Positions 11,430 to 23,110 are shown, counted from the first letter of the stretch. The stretch is 64,000 nucleotides of DNA from Undaria pinnatifida (GCA_012845835.1 JABAKD010000016.1:1978359-2042358); one strand, 5' to 3'. A program made the numbers and translations. Notes: generated by a model not told the origin, from the letters alone.

Positions 11430-11810
11430 TCTGTAGGGTACGTACAAACCATACCCGGGGTATTTTTACCCCGGGTATTACCCTACAAAATAACTTCTGT
11501 AAGTTTTGTAGGACATTCATACCCGTACCCGGAACTTCTGGAAGTTCTGTACGCCCGTGGTCACAATACCCGGGGTACGGGTACAGCATGTTTTGTACCC
11601 GCTCGGAACTTCTGTGAGTTCTGTACGCCTGTGCTACAATACCAGGGACTTCTGTAAGTTCTGTAAGACATCCATGCCCGCACTCGGAACTTCTGTAAGT
11701 TCTGTAAGATACCCATACCCTAACCCGGAACTTCTGTGACTCCTGCAAGACTGTGGCACAATACCCGGGGTACGGGTATACCTTTGTTACAATACCCGGG
11801 GAGCCCAGTA
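11430..11810 (+). repeat. Minisatellite array 1 (unit about 60-65 bp)
   Basis: Repeats of GGAACTTCTGTAAGTTCTGT alternate with ATACCCGGGGTACGGGTA. About six imperfect units are present. Minus-strand frames read a repeated Tyr-Arg-Thr pattern but the unit length is not held in frame, so coding is unlikely. A second array of the same unit lies at 12545-12920. Confidence 0.9.
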
Positions 11811-12234
11811 TTAATTCAGGTTTAAACCGGAGAGCGTATTATGCATTACGATGCAATGTTTTGCCAGTCACACCAACCGAACACCGAACAACAGCAGTTC
11901 GTAGCAGTAGTACGTATTACACAACAGAACATGATAGCACCTGTTGATGTTTCTTTCGTTTTTAAGGGCACGTATTCACGAAGGACACTTTTGAATCGAA
12001 AATGTTCCTTTCTATGAATCGACGAATTGAATTCGATTCGATTCGGTGGAAACATCGGCGGAATCATGCCAGTACGAATTTGCCTCCTGACGGGACCCCA
12101 CGTATTGCGTACGAATGATATTGCCAATGTTTTTTTCCCGATCGAAATAAAAATAATGCAGGTCTCGCTTTCATCCAAGTCTTAACTACCCTCTGTGTTT
12201 TCGGTGGCTATACGCTTCTTTGACATGGCACTTG
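11811..12234. other. Unique-looking spacer between paired minisatellites
   Basis: No gene was recognised. The minus-strand frame 11846-12178 has no family features. The interval is notable only because arrays of the same minisatellite unit stand on both sides of it. Confidence 0.4.
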
Positions 12235-12530
12235 GCTCATCCAGCCGGTGGAAAAACTGGGCGTGCGACCGCCATTATTTGCTTTGAGGCGCCACAGCCG
12301 GGGTACCCTATGGTATGTATGACCTGAGCTACAGAACAGTAGACGCGAGCGCGGCTGTTGCCCCGGTCGGCACTCGTTGAGGTTCACGAGATTTATCGCC
12401 TCGGTGGTGGTTGTCGATAGCTCTCAAAGCTACGACGGATTGCCTCGGAGACGTTGGCCCAGTGACGGCATGCCATGCAAGCTCGATGGAATCCTCCACC
12501 TCAGATCGAACTCCTCCCCCTAGGCCGTGC
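12235..12530 (+). repeat. Interspersed block H, copy 1
   Basis: TTGAGGCGCCACAGCCGGGG, then GCGCGGCTGTTGCCC, TATCGCCTCGGTGG and GTTGGCCCAGTGACGGCATG run in the same order as 17530-17710. The two copies are diverged with small indels. Confidence 0.65.
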
Positions 12531-12544
12531 ATTTACCTGCTGGG

Positions 12545-12920
12545 TTTTTACCCGTAACCGGAACTTCTGTAAGTTCTGTACGCCAGTGCTAAAAATACCT
12601 GGGGTACGGGTACAGCATTTTCACATCTGTCCGGAACTTCTGTCAGTTCTGTACGCCCGTGCCACAATACCCGGAACTTCTGCAAGTTCTGTAAGACTTT
12701 CATACCCGTACCCGGAACTTCTGTGAGTTATGTACGACCCGTGGCACGATACCCGGGGTACGGGTACAGGATGTTTCGTGCCCGCTCGGAACATCTGTGA
12801 GTGGTGTGCGCCCGTGCCACAATACCCGGAACTTCTGTGAGTTCTGTAACTCCTCCATACCCGTACCCGAAACTTGTGGAAGTTCTGCAAAGACTCCCAT
12901 ACCCTTACCCGGAATCCACA
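12545..12920 (+). repeat. Minisatellite array 2 (same unit as 11430-11810)
   Basis: About six imperfect units of the GGAACTTCTGTRAGTTCTGT / ATACCCGGGGTACGGGTA pattern. The array is in the same orientation as array 1, with about 730 bp between them. Confidence 0.9.
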
Positions 12921-13084
12921 AACCCTACAGAACACAACCTTGAACGGTTATTTTCTCTTCTCTTTTGACCTTTGAGTCTAAGAGAACGACGAATCTTTTT
13001 CGATCCTATCAATCCTGTCATGCAGATTATGGAGTACTCATGAATTGGACGTACAGCAGCCGTCTGTGCGGTGCCCTCTAGTGC

Positions 13085-13220
13085 GGGCCCTCAGTTTAGT
13101 GCGGTGAGAATCGCTTGTCATGACCTGTTATCGCACTACGATGCATCCCAGACTAGTTCAGGGTCCCACTTTAGTGCGGTAGCTGCCATCTGGCAAAGGA
13201 CACCGCACTAACGAGGGACC
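13085..13220. mobile_element. 136-bp TIR element (GTGCGGT type)
   Basis: The left end GGGCCCTCAGTTTAGTGCGG and the reverse complement of the right end, GGTCCCTCGTTAGTGCGG, are imperfect inverted repeats. A second internal GGGTCCCACTTTAGTGCGGT lies near 13168. Related ends occur near 6680 and at 45131-45449. It is too short to code and is most simply a MITE. No convincing TSD was seen. Confidence 0.65.
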
Positions 13221-13224
13221 ACTG

Positions 13225-16040
13225 CAGTATTGCAGGACATGGTGGCCGCCGAACAGCCATCGGCTCGCTGACGCAAGAGCCAAGTTACCTACATACCAAT
13301 ATTGTCTTCATGTCATTGGTATCGATAACTATTCCTGTCACCGGTGCTACTGCTGTGGGCCTGCTACATCAACATTCCACCTTAACAACCATCGAAGTAT
13401 ATTCTACTCCGTACATGGTTCCCGTTCGGGGTGGGGTTGGCTTGATATCTCGGGGGCGTCCCAAGTCGAAAAGAGAGAACATAGGCGTTCCATTGATACA
13501 TATGAGCTCGTAGTGATTTTACTACTGCAGTACGCTGTACGCTTTGTATTCTGGAATGAGGTCCGGCGATGTGTGTTCGATTGTTGCACTGGACATGAAC
13601 ATGTTGTCGTGGTTCGATCTCCTGCTGGGCACCAACCACACACACCTACACCTCGACTATTGGCACAAAAGCAAGGTCTTGAAACACGGCTGGCGCTGTA
13701 CTGCTGCTGCTGTGCTGCTGTGTACCTGGTACTTCTTTGAGACAGCGCACACTCCACGAACAAGCACCTGGTACACAAGCATACACATACATAAAGAAGC
13801 ACCGTCTGTGGCTATCACAAAGAAGAGAGCTCACACTGTACCACTGCTGCCATAAGTAGATGTCATCGCAGCAGCAAAGCGAGAAGGGACACACCAGGTA
13901 AGCATTGGGGTTTCTACAGGCTCTGCGCGGCTCGGCAAAAAGAGGCAAGTGGCAGTACGGGCCTCGTTCTGTGGGTCTTGCTCGATGCGACCGTATCCCA
14001 GGTGCGGCACGGGGAGCACAACAAAACTCGAGATATGGTAGCTAGGTGCCAATTTCCCAGGTAGACGGGCGCAGGGAGGCAGTTGTGCCATGCGAGATGT
14101 GATACGCGTGGGCGAGGTGTACAGCAGAAGTCACACATGGCTAAGTGCAACAGACACGTTTGATGTTCGAGAGTGGTGCTGCTGCTGCTTTTGCTGCTGC
14201 TGCTGGCTGTGTGCAGCTGCGTCGTAGCAAACAGCAGAGAGGGCAAAACATATCGGACTGATGATGTCGCTCAGCGGGCGGGAGAGCGGAGCGAATAATA
14301 AATGTTAGGAACGCAATGGTTATAAAAAAAAAAAAAAAAGTGGGGTTCTCCACGCATTTTATCGGCTCAGCAAGGCGGAACACAACACAACCCTTTGCCA
14401 AAAAGAGCCAGCTCGGCGACTCTGAATGCTCAGAGCACTGCCACGGAGCTTGACCCGAATCCAGACATGCATCGTAACATACCCACGGCCCCCTTGCTTG
14501 CACCGCGGCCGAAAGAGCGAGGAAAAGACTCGGTGGCCCGAGAACACCATGCCAACAAAACAAAAACCTGCATGTTCAACGTATGTAGACACATATTCCA
14601 TACCCTGCAGAAGATTGCCGGTGACAAATATTTTCACCGATACTACTGCTGCTGCTGTGTCTCAACGAGTATCTTCGAACAGGACAAAGCTCCTCACAAA
14701 AGGCACCAGGATTTTGGGAACGCTCTACAGGCTTTTTCACGCCAAATAACTGCACCTTCGCTTTTGGGAACGCTCCACAGGCTGGTGGGTTCACGCTAAG
14801 CGCAACAACATTATATCAGCGTCCAAAGTTCACGCCGTTTTCGGGAGTCAGAAGCCGGTTTTTTTCGCACGTGTTCCATACGCCCCTGTAACACCCCTAT
14901 CAAACCGTGAGGGTGTTTTTTTTTTTCCCGCAGATGTATGTAATTTGCTTCCCCCTTACACACGAATTTTCCGGCGAGAATAACAACACACACGACACCC
15001 CGTTCTTTGAACGTTCGGCGGGGCCTTACACAAGACATGTGCAAAACTTTTGCAATTTTACGCGGAAAATTCGTGTACAAATAAAGGCGGTGCTGTGGTC
15101 GTAATCGCTTAGTTTCGGGATAGGATCGACCGCTTGTGGGTGCTAACATCCTACGCTGTATTGATCTTACCCTGTCAATTCTTCGTTTTTTCGCGCGAAA
15201 AACTATACACACGTGCCGTGGAGTACTCTACGCCACAGCTCATTCAGGACCAAAAAAAAACGAAAATTGATATTTTCTTCCTCTGAAACCGCCTGGCTGT
15301 TGTTACTGATGCCTGCGGTCGGTGGAAACACGTCTTTGCCGCCAACCTCCGCCCTAGGACCGTAATTCAAAGTCTGGCCATATCACCCTTTTCCGTTGGT
15401 CATGGGACTCAGCATGACACCAAATATGCGACGCTCGAGTAGATGTTTCAAGAGGCATGTGCAAGGGAGAACAAATTAGAACGTTTAGCTTGAACCAGCT
15501 CGATTTGTAGACTTGGACCAGTACTCGTACACGTACTGCAACTTGTACTTGGGGTACGTGCGGAGTAAATCGGCAAGTTACCATCGTTCCCTCGATACAA
15601 ACACCAGACACAAAAGTATACTCGCTTCCATATATAAATCCGAATATTACACAATAGGATGGAGAAAAAGAAGGAAGAAGATAACACACGGGGGAACATG
15701 TCCCCCAAAACAGGGAGGAGAAACACCAAGATACAAACACACCAGCATATAGTCTAGACAGCCAGAAGACAAACGGTTCGGACTCGCTCGCGAATAAAGA
15801 GGAGACACATTGCCAAGTACAAAGCACGAACACTCGTGGAGTGGCGAGAGGTCCGTCCGTGAACCGCAATCGTTTGCTCGAGAGGGTTAAACTGTTGCTC
15901 ATATGGTTGGTAGAAATCAAATCCTCAAATCCTTCGTATGCAACCCTTGCTCCTCCTCTCCTCTCCCCCTTGTTTTATCACATCCAGAGGTATTGGAGCC
16001 TGTCTGGCGGGCACGGACAAGACTCTATTAATAGGCCATG
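13225..16040. other. No gene recognised
   Basis: Both strands were scanned. Frames of 100-190 aa occur (13404-13802, 14141-14563, 15354-15920 on the minus strand) but lack recognisable family motifs and are close to chance length. Short CTG/CAG runs lie at about 13700 and 14170-14210, with an A run at 14323-14339. Splice-flanked exons could be hidden here and cannot be excluded. Confidence 0.4.
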
Positions 16041-16050
16041 AGTAAATGCG

Positions 16051-16089
<39 letters not shown>

Positions 16090-16125
16090 TCAACAACAGC
16101 ACCACCACCACCACCGCCACCAACA
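16041..16125 (+). repeat. CAA trinucleotide run after a foldback-like fragment
   Basis: CCAGAGGTATTGGAGCCTGT and a degenerate GGACAAGACT segment at 15986-16025 resemble the centre of the foldback element. They are followed by GCGACAACAACAACAAC, as in that element at 3208-3245 where an AAC run takes the same place. Confidence 0.7.
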
Positions 16126-16189
16126 ACGATAGCATTACACAACATCGTTTTTGCCTACCCATCTAGTTATTGTCTTTACAACTTTTCTC

Positions 16190-16345
16190 CGGCTCCCTTC
16201 CTTTTCGTGACTCAGATCCGGGGTCGCATACCAGGCAAACCTGCCCACCTCCCCACTACGGTGCATGCCTGCGTCTATACCGGTAAAGCGGCAAAGCATG
16301 TTCTTTTGTCGTCGACTTGCGTCGAGTAGCCATGCACGCGCGCTA
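16190..16345 (-). mobile_element. SINE-B fragment
   Basis: On the minus strand this contains the TCGACGCAAGTCGACGAC region, a CACCGTAGTGGGGAGGTGGG block and CCCCGGATCTGAGT, in the order seen in the full copy at 63453-63787. The tRNA-like head is absent. Confidence 0.6.
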
Positions 16346-16364
16346 TAACACTAGGCGTTTTCTG

Positions 16365-16650
16365 CGTCGCTTTTTGCACAAGAGGCAAAATGAAACATTC
16401 CGATCGTTGGTGGCCAAGTTCAACTTGAACATCGGCCTAGACCAACCTGGCCCAAGATAAATCTGAACCCAGACATGAAACCCCAACCCCAACCCTTTGC
16501 TGCGGGGGCTCGAGGTCGGCAGGGGCAATAGAGCGGCTCCGCAGCGCGTGTTTTTGGTGGCGTTATTCCAAAAACCACGGGCGGCCGAACGTACAACCTC
16601 GACCAACCAGACCATCGAACCGCAGCAAGTTTTATGCTTGCCAGCTCTCC
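16365..16650 (+). repeat. Repeat family T, copy 1
   Basis: This contains GGTCGGCAGGGGCAATAGAG, GGTGGCGTTATTCCAAAAAC and CAACCTCGACCAACCAGACC. It is followed directly by copy 2 in the same orientation, and a third copy lies at 17930-18205. The copies are about 75-80% alike by eye. Confidence 0.75.
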
Positions 16651-16654
16651 TAAA

Positions 16655-16915
16655 TGCAGGACGGTCCGGCAAAACAAAACCTGCAGGCCGTTGCTGGTCA
16701 ATTTCAATATTGCACATCGGCCCAGACAGCCCGACCTAACATCTAGCCCCAACCTCAGCCGCAGCCTTTGGCGGGCTCGTGGTCGGCAGGGGCAGTCGCG
16801 CGGGATCGGCAGCGTGTTTCGGTGGCGTTCCTCCATAAAAACTCCGGGGGCCGCAAGACCAGCCTCGACCAATCAGACCAACGGCCGACAGGGTGTTTTA
16901 CCTTACGGCTTACCC
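16655..16915 (+). repeat. Repeat family T, copy 2
   Basis: Starts with GCAGGACGGTCCGGCAAAAC, continues through GGTCGGCAGGGGCAGTCGCG and ends with AGCCTCGACCAATCAGACCA. It is tandem with copy 1. Confidence 0.75.
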
Positions 16916-17039
16916 TACAAGGGCCTGAACAAGCGACTTCAAAAAAAAAAACGGATTTGTTTTTTTCCTGATTGGATTGGGATTATGTGACATAGCGAAA
17001 AAAACTGATTTGCTTCCTTCCAATCAGGAAAGGGCGCGT

Positions 17040-17112
17040 TGTTCTCTACATACAAAAGAAAGAAAAAATACACTTCAGCTGTGAGATCGACCAACAAGGA
17101 TATTCATCAAAA
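17040..17112 (-). repeat. Fragment of repeat family F
   Basis: TACACTTCAGCTGTGAGATC and TCATCAAAACTCAGCTTAGC echo the GTTTCGACAAAATATTCGAT / CACAGCTGGAGTGTAT segment of family F in reverse orientation. The match is short and diverged. Confidence 0.5.
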
Positions 17113-17340
17113 CTCAGCTTAGCAAGCTGTATGTGGGAAATCGGAAAAGCGCCGCAAGTCACACACGCCCTGCTGACGAACACCGACGAGAGTACACGAG
17201 TGGCGGTTCGCGTTGCCGCGTGCGCGCTCAGCTTAGCAAGCTGTATGTGGGAAATCGGAACAACGCCGCAAGTCACACACGCCCTGCTGACGAACACCGA
17301 CGAGAGTACACGAGCGGCGGTTTGCGTTGTCGCGTGCGCG
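17113..17340 (+). repeat. Exact-period tandem duplication, 2 x 114 bp
   Basis: Copy 1 (17113-17226) and copy 2 (17227-17340) both run from CTCAGCTTAGCAAGCTGTAT to GTTGCCGCGTGCGCG or its variant, with few substitutions and no indel. The period is 38 codons, so the + frame reads the same 38-residue peptide twice, including CMWEIG and THALLTNTDEST. Most differences would change residues only mildly. Coding is possible but unsupported by any family match. The left end resembles family F. Confidence 0.85.
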
Positions 17341-17524
17341 CCGCCGCCAGCCTCTCCGATTTTCCGGGCGGACGAGGCTAAAAAGCAATCCCTCTTGGGT
17401 GAGCGGAGGGAGCCTCAAGCCGTCGCGCGGGGAGCAAGGACGGCGAGCAAGCTATCGAACTCTTGTGTCGGTTTTCCTTCGGCTTGGCCGAGAGAGCTGG
17501 TTGAAAAATTTGGATCACAGCCGC

Positions 17525-17735
17525 CATGATCTTTCTTGAGGCGCCACGGCCGGGGTACGATGTTCTCAGGTCTGTAGGCGTGGGCGCGGCTATTGCCCTG
17601 GTGAGGTTTTGCGCGTTATCGCCTCGATCGTGGTCGTCGACGCGGCCAAGAATCGTGCCAGACTGTCTCGGGTGTGTTGTCCCACCGCGAACATGCCACG
17701 TCAAGTTGAACCAACTTCCAAATTGGACTTGATTT
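17525..17735 (+). repeat. Interspersed block H, copy 2
   Basis: Shares TTGAGGCGCCACGGCCGGGG, GGCGCGGCTATTGCCCTGGT, TTATCGCCTCGATCGTGGTC and AACATGCCACGTCAAG with 12235-12530. Confidence 0.65.
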
Positions 17736-17929
17736 TCAAGCAAATGTAAGTCTTTCAGGTTCTTTTTTTCTCATCCAAATCTAATTTCATAAATACCAAT
17801 ATCACATTCTAGGGTGCAGGCGTGTATTCTAAAATTTATTGGACCAATCAAATCCAAATTAGATTCTAATTTTTTTTTCCAAATTGGATAGACTATGCTT
17901 TTTTTCGTAATCGTAATTGCAGGCTATAC

Positions 17930-18205
17930 ATGCAGGACGGCCAAAAAATATCCTGAAGGTCGTTGATGGTCAGCGCCAATCTTGCACGTCGGTCCAGCCT
18001 AACCCAACCTGACCCTAAGCCTAGCCCTAGCCCCAACGTTTTGATTGGAGGTGGTCGAGGTCGGCAGGGGCAGTCGCGCGGCTTCGAAGCATATTTTGGT
18101 AGCGAATTCCAAAAACAAAACGGGCGGCCGAAATACCAAGCCTCGACCGACCAGACCAACAACCTACACGAACTTTTTTTCGCCGGGCCGTCTTGCATTT
18201 TACGT
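17930..18205 (+). repeat. Repeat family T, copy 3
   Basis: TGCAGGACGGCCAAAAAATA, then GAGGTCGGCAGGGGCAGTCG, then AAGCCTCGACCGACCAGACC. Same orientation as copies 1 and 2, separated from them by about 1 kb that holds block H and the 114-bp duplication. Confidence 0.75.
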
Positions 18206-18209
18206 GTAG

Positions 18210-19685
18210 GTCGAGTCGATTACAACCACAGCAGTACGTAGTTGTTACAAAGTGGTCTTGTACAGGATTCCCGGAAAAAAAGCACGCCTTCTTATTTGCC
18301 AGGCAGGTAAATCGTGGCCCGCACTTCGGCATCGTGGTCCGCAGTTCGGAGTTTTTTCGCTCGAACAGAAAGAGGCGCAGCCGCGTTTCTGGCCAGTTTT
18401 CGTTAGGGTTATTTGTGGTTGGCTAGAACTAAGGGTTTGGTTGGGTCTACGCCCGTACCCTGGTCTCACTACTATGTAGTAAGTGCTTCCTGGGCTGAAA
18501 AATCACGCAATACCGGTAGATAACAACCCGCCCCCCGGAAGACTCTCAACACCGGCAGAAAAAAACGGTTACAACTTGAAACGTTTTTTTTTTTTTTTCT
18601 CGAGTCACGCGTCGTTATCCGTTTTCGGTCGTTCGATTTCCCTTCTATTAATAGTGATGGATGTCAATAATATTATGCATGTGATATCATATTCATGATA
18701 CGATATCATAACGATATTATGTGAACTGCTGTAGTTATACAAGGGTTCTGGGCTGACGCGCAACGCCAAGCCAACGCGATTCCAAGACCATCGGACAATG
18801 GAAGGGCCGGTCGAAGCGAATCTGTTGTTTGGTCGTGACGGTAGCCCTAAATGAATAACTTATAGCTGCGTGCGTACGTAACAGGGCTGACGCTTGACGC
18901 CGGAACGCAAAACTAAACGAAAAAGCGAAATCAACACTTAATTTATAGCCGCGTTATTAACGTTTTTCCACCCGGCCTACAGTATCGGCTCGTCCATAAA
19001 AGTATACGTTACAAATGTTAGCCTTGAAAGCTGTGAAAATATGAAATAAAGTAGCCTCGGCGAAGTGCCGGCATGTATGTATGTGCACTTATATAATAGG
19101 GAAATACCCTATAAACGGCAACAATCACTTTTACTTCATGTCTTGCCACTAGTGGCTGCTACCAGCTAGCCAAGCGATCATACAGGTGCTTCATCAGGCA
19201 ACCGGCACCACTCAATCGGCATCACAACGAGACCACTATGCTACCTCTGGACAGCAGCATTCGTTGTTTCGTACATACTATGCGCCGATTGCAACGTTGC
19301 AACAACTACTGCGCGCGTGTTCTGAAGCGCAGATGTTTTGTCGGTACTGCTCTCTGGTGTCGTGCTCGTCGCACTACTGAAAATAGTCGAAAATGCTTGC
19401 AGTGGAAAACGAAAAAGGTCGAAGTCATTATGTAATCCCAAGCCGCACGCAATAAATTAAACTAGCACCGCCAAGGACCAACGCCCGACTGGGTAGTACG
19501 GTAGGTAGGGCGAACTGCAACTGGGACAAGTCCGGCGGAAGCCCGATTTCTCATGGCCGAGAGTTTTGTTAGTGGGCGAAGTTGCGCAAGTCCCACACTA
19601 CCCGGAAGGACGACTTTCCGGGTGGCTACCTCTACCGCGCCTGATCCTCAACTCGGATCGACATACTCACGCGTCCGTGTACCTG
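18210..19685. other. No gene recognised
   Basis: A short duplication lies at 18308-18350 (GTGGCCCGCACTTCGGCATC followed by GTGGTCCGCAGTTCGGAG). AT-rich palindromic text (ATGATATCATATTCATGATA) lies near 18678-18705. The 19185-19440 block carries the GGCAACCGGCACCACTCAAT repeat phrase. No exon series was recognised. Confidence 0.45.
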
Positions 19686-19691
19686 CCGGTC

Positions 19692-19999
19692 GCCCCGGTG
19701 GCGTATCAGGTTATCCTCGAGCCTGGTATAGGTCAGTTTCGTGAGTTCGAATCCTTCCGAGTGTATAGTCGTATAAATTCGTGGGGACTTTTTCTTGCGC
19801 ACTTGTTCAATTTGACTTGCGGAAAGCGCTAGAGCGTGAGATAGCAACACTCGATGAAAAATCGACGAGCAGTGGGATTGCTGAACCCTATGCGCGATAA
19901 AAATTGAAGCTAAGAACCGGGGGGGGGGGAAGAAACGACACCTGTGACCATGGCTTGTCCAGAGGCTGAAAACTAGGAGTGTGAAAAAAAAAAAAAAAC
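19692..19999 (+). mobile_element. SINE-A, full-length copy 1
   Basis: A tRNA-derived retroposon of about 310 bp. The head reads GCCCCGGTGGCGTATCAGG (RNA polymerase III A box TGGCGTATCAGG), then GTGAGTTCGAATCCTTC (B box). The body includes GACTTTTTCTTGCGCAC, ACTTGCGGAAAGCGC and AGCAGTGGGATTGCTGAACC, followed by GACACCTGTGACC. It ends in GTGTG plus a run of 15 A. The cloverleaf cannot be completed, so it is a SINE rather than a tRNA gene. Other copies: 23111-23398, 29332-29643, 32185-32490 (minus) and 10505-10671 (minus fragment). Confidence 0.85.
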
Positions 20000-20329
20000 A
20001 TGGCAGATGGCGCTGTTGTAGTATCAATAGTAGTAACGGCGACCGCCGGTACGTACAGCTCGGGCTGATATTGCCACCGGAATCGAAGGATACGCCAGCT
20101 AGCACTATTATTAGACTGCGATACAATTGAGTTGAAATGACACACGACATGAATGACAATACATATTTACCTGGTGCATATCATCATACATACCTGGCAG
20201 TGCAAGTGTGGACAAAAACTGGTACACAAACGAAAGGGTAGATATGCTTTTTTTATCTGGATCTCCGGGCGGATCTAACAAAAAAGCACGTGTGGTACGT
20301 ACGTATGCTTCATTTTTCCCCATCCGCCG

Positions 20330-20515
20330 GAGCACGAAAAAAAAAAAAAAAAAACGCCACTCGTTGCATGTATATCATCTTGTTGTTGTTGTTCTCACAT
20401 TAACTCGCATAATCAAGTCCGTGGTCACAGGGCAGGCTCCAGTCACTCTGGAGCTGAGGAATACCCCAGGGAAAACACACACACAACCCAAGGTATCATA
20501 CGAGCATATGAGACG
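20330..20515 (-). repeat. Fragment of the foldback element
   Basis: CTCGCATAATCAAGTCCGTG, GGGCAGGCTCCAGTCACTCT and GAATACCCCAGGGAAAACAC are the reverse complement of the centre at 3120-3215. A run of A precedes it. Immediately after (20526-20565) lies a short CGAATGA tandem. Confidence 0.65.
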
Positions 20516-20749
20516 AACTATGTAGTAATGTCAGCGAATGACGAATGACGAATGACGAATGAATGAACGGACGTTAGATGCTACGTTCAGATCGCTACGC
20601 AAAATAATAAAACGCTTATATCAGCGTATCACGAATAAAGATATCGCATATTATACGATTAAATATTGCCGACGATAGCGCTAAATATTGTAATATCTCC
20701 GCGTCGTAATAGCGTATCACTGCCAGGTACTGTTCAGTGAGTCCCATAA

Positions 20750-20862
20750 AAGCTCTTGACTACAGAGCTTTTGTCTCGCTAGGACTCTAGGATGACGAAT
20801 CGGTACGGACACTGGGTGTCCTGGACGTCCATGGGTGGAAAATAAGACACACACACAGCAGC
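20750..20862 (+). repeat. Short element sharing the LINE 3' tail, copy 2
   Basis: CTCGCTAGGACTCTAGGATG, CGGTACGGACACTGGGTGTC and GGAAAATAAGACACACACAC match the terminal block of the LINE copies ending at 24523 and 23742, including the AC-repeat end. It is diverged and truncated. Confidence 0.55.
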
Positions 20863-20869
20863 GCGGAAC

Positions 20870-21905
20870 ATGTTGAAGTGACGGCAACGAGACGGCTGTT
20901 TTAAGTCACGTCAGTCACACCTTATGCTCCATACTGAAACAAAGCGTATTACGTCTACTGTAGTAGACGGCGGTCCGTCACAGGGCTGAGTGTTAGCGGT
21001 CCTTAAAATCAAAATCAGTTGTTGGTGGCTTTTCTTTCACGAGCATACTAAAAAACAACAACCGAGAGGGAAAAAGGACACAAAACACAATCAACTACTC
21101 GCACGTACATGGTGGCTCTCCAAAGGCTCTCGGCAAAACATTTGTTCTTGTCTGCCGGCTTGCGTTGTCGCACTCTGCTGTTTAATCGACACGAACTGCT
21201 GTGTCATGTATATTGCTGCTCTGTGGAGGGCCGATTGCAGGCTGTGCTGCTGTGCTTGCGGTACGTAGATACTCCGTGGCTGTCGGAGCTCGGCCTGCAC
21301 CTTCACTTCGCTTCGGTGCGCGCAGAAGCAGGTAAAAAAAGCAGAAAAAAAAACTGAAAAAAGAGGAAAGAGAGAAAACAGAACCGCTCTGTGATCGGTC
21401 GAGGAAAATAATCTCTTCGTCGGCAATAAAGAGCTGAGAGCAGGCTGAGGGTGTGTCTTAGCTCCTCCCAAAAGGCATTGGAACGCTTGGAACATGGAAC
21501 GACAAGTAATTTTGCTTGTTTGTTGATTGGTTATGAAAATCGAATGGACTCCTAGCGTTCCCACCCTGACCGCAATTTTTGGGAGAGGAAGAACATGTCG
21601 CAAAACAGTTTTTCTTGTGCAGCAAAACCGAACGGCCCACTTGGAACGAGATTTATGGTACCTGATTGGTGCCGGAACTTGTTCTTCATCGGCTTGAGGC
21701 CCACGGGGGTATGGGTGCACATGGGATGACTTAGGGGTCACGGGGGTGGAACGTACGTGGACGCCGTACGGCTCGCCCGCGGCAGGAGCCGCGCGATACC
21801 GCCATGGCCTGACCAGGAGGCTCACGAGGCAAAAGACTGGGTCGCGAACGAGGCTCTGGCGATATGTCACGTGTATAGCAAGCTCGTACATCTATGCGAC
21901 CTAGA
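20870..21905. other. No supported gene; one 266-aa minus frame
   Basis: The longest frame (21891 to 21091, minus) lacks any family motif and begins without a clear context. Its composition (Arg, Ser, Pro, Gln and Phe clusters) varies along its length. It may be chance or part of an unrecognised gene. No repeat landmark was recognised within it. Confidence 0.3.
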
Positions 21906-21911
21906 GCTCCG

Positions 21912-22225
21912 CTCTCCTCTCACCGGTTATACGAATACACTTGATAAACTGACGCATTTCCTTTCCACAGCTGTCAGATTTTGTCCCCCTCAAAAACGAG
22001 TTGTATAGTTTCCGCGCACAGACTGATTAACATCACCGCGTTGACCCTGGTGCAAGCTACACTATAGTTCCGAGGGGAGTCGCCGACCTATATCCTTAAT
22101 GAGGACACACAGCCAGTAATACGCGCGATCGGAGTATCACACACAGCTTGCGAAAATGAGTTTCGACAAAATCGTCGATCTCACAGCTGGAGCGTTTTTT
22201 TTTTCAAATAATATTTTGGCAAAAG
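21912..22225 (+). repeat. Repeat family F, copy 2
   Basis: CACTTGATAAACTGACGCAT, TTTGTCCCCCTCAAAAACGA, GGGGAGTCGCCGACCTATAT, ACGCGCGATCGGAGTATCAC and AAAATGAGTTTCGACAAAAT are collinear with 9645-9985. Confidence 0.8.
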
Positions 22226-22859
22226 CGTGGCACCGATGATCGTTCAAGTTTCAGTAGCCTTCGTCGAGTCACGAGAGAAATATCACAACTTCTAGAGATA
22301 GATCTGTCCCGACGGCGCCGCTAGGGTGACTAGCACTGTCGTCTGTGAGGCCTGCCTTGAGATCTATTTGCGCGTGAAGTTGTTCTTTCTGTCAGCAGCA
22401 ATCGCTGCCCACGTGACGGTACCTCTGCCCGAGACTCGAGCTGCACGGTCTCGCCGCAAAAGTCAATTGCGGTATTATCTGTTCGGGTCACTTGCCCAGT
22501 TTTATATCGGACACAAACATGTTGGATTTGAGCAAACGAAAGCGAACAGCCTTGTTTCATTCCAACCGTTCCAACAAGGTTGAAATAGGTTAAGACACTC
22601 CCTGAGAGGCCAGAGGATTGCAAACGGCGGCCTCAGAATCACCGACAATAGAGTAAGTGAGTCTATGTACAGATCATATCACAGGTGAGCAGTGGATCTT
22701 GTGGCTCAGAAGAGCGAGAGACAAAAAAGGACAGACCCGTTTCGCACCGTTCGCGCCCTTCGTGCAATTGCTCCTACCTGGTGTTTCATTATGCGATCTG
22801 CAACATTGCTCTTCAACCCTCGCCCTTCCCTCATTTTTCTAACCTATACTCGTATGACA

Positions 22860-23105
22860 GGATATATGTTATGAAAATAAAAAAACACTCCAGCTGTGAG
22901 ATCGAATATTTGTCGAAACTCATCTTTGCAAGCTGTGTGTAAGTATATATACGAACAGCTCGTGCATTCCATGGCCGTCACATTTTGTCCCCCTCAAAAC
23001 GGGATTTTATCATTTCTGTGCGCATAGTGATCAAATTATTCAAGATTGAACGCCTTTTCACCCTGCCGACCCCTGGAATATCAATGAGGGGAGTCGCTGA
23101 CCTAA
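22860..23105. repeat. Repeat family F, rearranged copy 3
   Basis: The inverted terminal part (ACTCCAGCTGTGAGATCGAA and TCGAAACTCATCTTTGCAAG) lies at 22887-22935. It is followed by a direct-orientation front part (TTTTGTCCCCCTCAAAACGG ... GGGGAGTCGCTGACC) at 22980-23102. The order is therefore reshuffled relative to copies 1 and 2. Confidence 0.65.
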
Positions 23106-23110
23106 CGTTC

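Noticed and set aside
21091-21891. Minus-strand 266-aa frame
   Set aside because: No family motif, start context or splice neighbours. It could be chance in a window of this size.
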